Below are positions 5,069-7,748 of a stretch of 7,748 bases of DNA, piece by piece. The notes under the pieces are model-generated. The model was given only the letters and a program-made list of their open reading frames with translations. It did no database searches and was not told the origin of the DNA. Both the position numbers and the translations under genes were made by a program. The first letter of the stretch is position 1, and each line of letters begins with the position of its first letter. The stretch lies in NCBI GenBank assembly GCA_002506015.1, contig DAWR01000212.1, forward strand, positions 21,817 through 29,564, written 5' to 3'. Source of the DNA: Candidatus Methanogasteraceae archaeon UBA261 (GTDB lineage Archaea; Halobacteriota; Methanosarcinia; Methanosarcinales; Methanogasteraceae).

Positions 5069-5100
5069 TCACCAGATGCGATGGTGACTCAAAAGGAGGT
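5069..5100 (+). promoter_or_regulatory. Leader hairpin and Shine-Dalgarno site of the dockerin protein
   Basis: TCACCA (5069-5074) and TGGTGA (5082-5087) form a 6-bp stem with a 7-nt loop. An overlapping pairing, CACCAT (5060-5065) with ATGGTG (5081-5086), would exclude it. AAGGAGGT at 5093-5100 is a near-perfect Shine-Dalgarno site 8 nt before the ATG at 5109, much stronger than those of the chaperone genes, which suggests high translation. Confidence 0.5.
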
Positions 5101-5108
5101 AGACCGAA

Positions 5109-7235
5109 ATGCGAAAATGTGCGATACTAACAATGCTGCTATTCATTGCAGTGATTGGCTTGGCGGTGCCTGCATTGGCAGCGACGACAGAGGTGAACAT
5201 AACAAAGTACGCCTCGGATGAAACAACGATACTTGATGAAACGACAGTAACATACCGATGTATGGAGACGAATCTAACCGTGCAGGGCGATTACACAACC
5301 GAGTACTTCCACCAGGGACCCGTATTTGATGGGGACCCATGGGACCCGGATGAAACATTGAACCTCAAGAGTAAAGGAATTGTGAAGGGAACCGATGTCA
5401 AAGACCTGTGCGAACTGGTTGACGGGATGTCCCCGGGCGATGAGATAGGAATTATCGCATCTGATGGATTCAGCAAGCGGTTTGGCTACGAGAATGTCTA
5501 TAATCCAAAATCCAGGCAGGGACCGATGGTTGTCTGCTGGTATAAGGATGATGAGCACGTTCCCGACTACACAGATGGGATGCAACTCGTCTTCTTTGCT
5601 GATGACAATGTCTTCGGCAACTGGGACATGCACGAATGCATGGCTCCCGAATATCGGTACAATTACAGCGAGGATTACCCGTCCTCAAACGGACTATCCG
5701 TAAGGGACATCTCGGATATAGCAATATACAGCAACGAGACCGCAGAAACCACGTGGAGTCTTGAACTCATCGGGGCGATAAACGAGACGATGAGTAAAGC
5801 AACGTTTGAAGATGGTGTGGCATGCCATGACGGCTTTTCGTACACCGACTCCGAAGGCAGGACATGGACTGGAATTCCGCTCTGGTACTTAATGGCAAGA
5901 GTAGATGACACCAATACTCATGGCAGCGGTTCGTTCAATGATGCGCTTGCAGACGACGACTACGACGTCATAATCACAGCGTGCGACGGATACAGCAAGA
6001 CCTTCAGTTCAGCAGACCTGGCAGGAAACGATGACTACATCGTGGCATGCTACCTGAACGGCTCGGATCTGCCCGAACTAACCGACAGTGGAAAGCCACT
6101 GGCGCCGCTCAAGCTCGTTGGATCCTGCCTTACCAGTGGACAGATGATCGGAAACATCGCAAAGATCGTGCTGGACGTGAAAACTGCCCCTGCCACAGCA
6201 GATCTCACATTGATCGGCAATGAAACGAAGACGTACGCCCTTGACGAGATCCGGGCGATGCCATCATACACTGCAGGCGGCGGATTCAAGAAATCGACAG
6301 GTGTGGTAGTTGGACCATTCAATTATACCGGCGTCAACATCACGTATCTCGCGGATCTCGTCGGCGGGATCACGCCTTCGGAGAGCATGAAGATAACAGC
6401 CTCTGATGGCTATTCGATGACCTACACGTACGAGCAGGCGATGGGCGAGATTGCCACGTACGAGGGAACCACCGGACATATAACAATGGTCATAGCGTAC
6501 GAGGAGGATGGAAATCCGATATCGTCTGACTGCGGCGGACCTCTCAGGATCGCTTTTGTGGGATCCGATTCGCCGATAACGGACGGGCACTTCTGGTGCA
6601 AATATATAAACAAAATCGAGATTCTGGGTGGTGTTTCTGACTGGAACCTGACGCTGACAGGCGCGATCCGAGACATACCTGACCGATCAACAATTGAGTC
6701 CTGCGTTGGATGCCACAGAACCAGCTGGACCGATTCCAGCAGTCAAGAATGGGGCGGGATACCGCTCTGGTTGCTCGTTGGCGTTGTGGACGATAGTATG
6801 AATGAGACCGCGAAGCACTACTTCAACGACACGGTCGCGGAGATCGGATATAATGTGACAGTCGCGGCGGGCGATGGGTACTGTAAGACATTCAACAGCA
6901 CAATTGTTGCACGCAACGATTACCTCATCATCGCAAACGAACTGAATGGAACAGCGCTTCCTGAGAAGTATTCGCCACTCAAACTCGTCGGACCCAATCT
7001 TACGAAGAGTGAGATGGTGGGCGGCGTTGCTGAGATACGCATCTCTGAACTGATGGTGCATGGTGACGCCAATCACGACGGGATACTCACAACTGTTGAT
7101 GCGGTGCTTGCCATGCAGATTGCGGTCGGCGGCATTGCGACCGATCTTGTTGCTGACATGAGCGGAGACGGGCGGGTCACCTCGATTGATGCGCTGATGA
7201 TTCTGCGAACCGTGCACCTGCGGGGGTCGAGTTAG
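5109..7235 (+). CDS. Secreted multidomain surface protein with molybdopterin-binding-like domains and C-terminal dockerin
   Basis: The 708-aa protein starts with a Sec signal peptide (hydrophobic core 5-20, predicted cleavage after ALA at 24). Domain A (about 28-208) is a Trp/Asp-rich module shared with the next gene (KYASDETT, GMSPGDEI, DGFSKRFGYENVYNP). Domains B (215-357), C (363-507) and D (511-648) resemble the sulfite-oxidase-type molybdopterin-binding fold (WTGIPLW, DGYSKTF, PLKLVG). Cofactor binding is doubtful: B has GVACH (236-240) where D has CVGCH (532-536), D being the only copy with Cys at the likely Mo-ligand position. The tail (651-704) is a type I dockerin with two calcium loops, D653-N655-D657-D664 and D683-S685-D687-D694. 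About 16 N-x-S/T sequons suggest glycosylation. No C-terminal membrane anchor is seen, so attachment probably goes through a cohesin partner elsewhere. The start is fixed by AAGGAGGT 8 nt upstream. Substrate and enzymatic activity are unknown. Confidence 0.88.
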   Translation: MRKCAILTMLLFIAVIGLAVPALAATTEVNITKYASDETTILDETTVTYRCMETNLTVQGDYTTEYFHQGPVFDGDPWDPDETLNLKSKGIVKGTDVKDLCELVDGMSPGDEIGIIASDGFSKRFGYENVYNPKSRQGPMVVCWYKDDEHVPDYTDGMQLVFFADDNVFGNWDMHECMAPEYRYNYSEDYPSSNGLSVRDISDIAIYSNETAETTWSLELIGAINETMSKATFEDGVACHDGFSYTDSEGRTWTGIPLWYLMARVDDTNTHGSGSFNDALADDDYDVIITACDGYSKTFSSADLAGNDDYIVACYLNGSDLPELTDSGKPLAPLKLVGSCLTSGQMIGNIAKIVLDVKTAPATADLTLIGNETKTYALDEIRAMPSYTAGGGFKKSTGVVVGPFNYTGVNITYLADLVGGITPSESMKITASDGYSMTYTYEQAMGEIATYEGTTGHITMVIAYEEDGNPISSDCGGPLRIAFVGSDSPITDGHFWCKYINKIEILGGVSDWNLTLTGAIRDIPDRSTIESCVGCHRTSWTDSSSQEWGGIPLWLLVGVVDDSMNETAKHYFNDTVAEIGYNVTVAAGDGYCKTFNSTIVARNDYLIIANELNGTALPEKYSPLKLVGPNLTKSEMVGGVAEIRISELMVHGDANHDGILTTVDAVLAMQIAVGGIATDLVADMSGDGRVTSIDALMILRTVHLRGSS

Positions 7236-7251
7236 GGGCGTTAGAGGAGTC

Positions 7252-7256
7252 AGGAG
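7252..7256 (+). promoter_or_regulatory. Shine-Dalgarno site of the second surface-protein gene
   Basis: AGGAG lies 8 nt before the ATG at 7265. A second candidate, GAGGAG (7244-7249), is 15 nt away and less well placed. No TATA box lies in the 29-nt gap, so the gene is read as the second in an operon with 5109-7235. Confidence 0.6.
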
Positions 7257-7264
7257 CGACAGGG

Positions 7265-7748
7265 ATGAAACGAGCGATGTTGGCAATACCGGTGCAGTTG
7301 ATACTGTGCATCGGTATTGCGCTCCTGCTCTCGATCTCAACGCTTCCGCTCCCGGCACAGGCAGCAGAGCCAACAACCGATGTCAGAGTGGTAAAGTACG
7401 CATCTGATGAGACGACCGTTCTCGGGAATGCGACTGTGGCATACGACTGGATGGAGACGAATCTGCCAGTTTACGGGGATGGTGTTACACATTACTTCCA
7501 TCAGGGACCGATCTTTGACTCGCCGCCCGGACCGTGGGACGAGAACGAGACCGCGAACCACAAGGACAAAGGTGCCGTGAAAGGGACTGACGTGAGGGAC
7601 CTCTGCGATCTGGTTGACGGGATGTCCCCGGGCGATGAGATAAAAATCAGAGCCTCTGACGGATTTAGCAAGCGGTTCGGCTACGAGAATGTCTATGACC
7701 CCCCATCGGAACAGGGACCGATCGTTCTCTGCTGGTATAGGGATGGAA
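7265..7748 (+). CDS. Secreted surface protein, tandem paralogue of the preceding gene (3' end outside window)
   Basis: Only the first 161 codons are present; the frame is open to the window end. Residues 1-33 form a signal peptide with a long hydrophobic core and likely cleavage after AQA. From about residue 39 the protein follows domain A of the preceding gene closely: KYASDETTVL, WMETNLPVYGD, HYFHQGPIFD, then GTDVRDLCDLVDGMSPGDEI and DGFSKRFGYENVYDP. It has a three-residue-scale insertion, SPPGPWDENE, where the neighbour has DGDPWDPDE, and Trp where the neighbour has Cys51. The signal peptides differ while domain A is well conserved. Whether the molybdopterin-like domains and a dockerin follow cannot be seen. 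The role is presumably at the cell surface, as for its neighbour. Confidence 0.85.
   Translation, partial: MKRAMLAIPVQLILCIGIALLLSISTLPLPAQAAEPTTDVRVVKYASDETTVLGNATVAYDWMETNLPVYGDGVTHYFHQGPIFDSPPGPWDENETANHKDKGAVKGTDVRDLCDLVDGMSPGDEIKIRASDGFSKRFGYENVYDPPSEQGPIVLCWYRDG

Larger units (their letters stand above)
4752..5108. other. 357-nt intergenic region between the chaperone locus and the surface-protein operon
   Basis: I find no convincing gene here. The longest open frames are 34 codons on the + strand (4966-5067) and 67 codons on the - strand (4816-5019); neither shows a recognisable family. The region contains a hairpin after the J-like gene, a T-rich tract, an orphan TATA-like box (4816-4828), a two-part hairpin (4947-4978), and the promoter, palindrome, leader hairpin and ribosome binding site of the next gene. 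No tRNA was recognised. Confidence 0.6.

Noticed and set aside
6687..7376. 229-codon open frame on the - strand over the dockerin gene end and the next gene start
   Set aside because: It is antisense to a clear dockerin with both calcium loops, has no family resemblance and no promoter.
1..7748. CRISPR array, insertion sequence, tRNA or rRNA gene
   Set aside because: No regularly spaced direct repeats, no transposase, no terminal inverted repeats and no tRNA-like cloverleaf were found by eye on either strand.

Overview
The window looks archaeal, most likely a methanogen- or ANME-related euryarchaeon (Methanosarcinia or Syntrophoarchaeia type). Genes are preceded by TATA-like boxes at archaeal spacing. 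The DnaK-like protein lacks the roughly 25-residue N-terminal-lobe insert, as archaeal and Gram-positive DnaKs do. The secreted proteins combine a signal peptide, many N-glycosylation sequons, repeated molybdopterin-binding-like domains and a dockerin, a combination I associate with such archaea. The assignment to a lineage is inference; no rRNA or tRNA is present to fix it.

Layout, all genes on the + strand. Positions 1-210 are an AT-rich leader with a short phased repeat, an inverted repeat and a TATA box. Positions 211-3476 hold a two-gene operon: a GrpE-like protein with a long C-terminal coiled coil, then, 17 nt later, an Hsp70/DnaK-like protein. A perfect 9-bp AT-rich inverted repeat closes this operon. 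Positions 3579-4751 encode a protein with three J-like domains behind its own TATA box. Positions 4752-5108 are a 357-nt gap holding hairpins, an orphan TATA-like box, and the promoter, operator-like palindrome and leader of the next operon. Positions 5109-7235 encode a secreted dockerin protein, and 7265 to the window end the start of a tandem paralogue of it.

The part most worth attention is the chaperone locus. It carries all three partners of an Hsp70 cycle, and each departs from the textbook form. The nucleotide-exchange factor has a roughly 250-residue coiled coil with an internal 126-residue-period duplication. The Hsp70 keeps an intact ATPase active site and substrate-binding beta domain, but its helical lid is replaced by what reads as a C-terminal ubiquitin-like (beta-grasp) domain, and its interdomain linker is altered. 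The J protein has three J-like modules about 110 residues apart, none with an HPD motif (YPD, none, TPE). My inference is a specialised second Hsp70 machine rather than the housekeeping DnaK system. No substrate can be named from the sequence.

The second operon encodes cell-surface proteins. The complete one has an N-terminal family-specific domain, three sulfite-oxidase/molybdopterin-binding-like domains and a type I dockerin with two intact calcium loops, so it probably docks onto a cohesin-bearing surface protein. I see no functional link between the two halves of the window.
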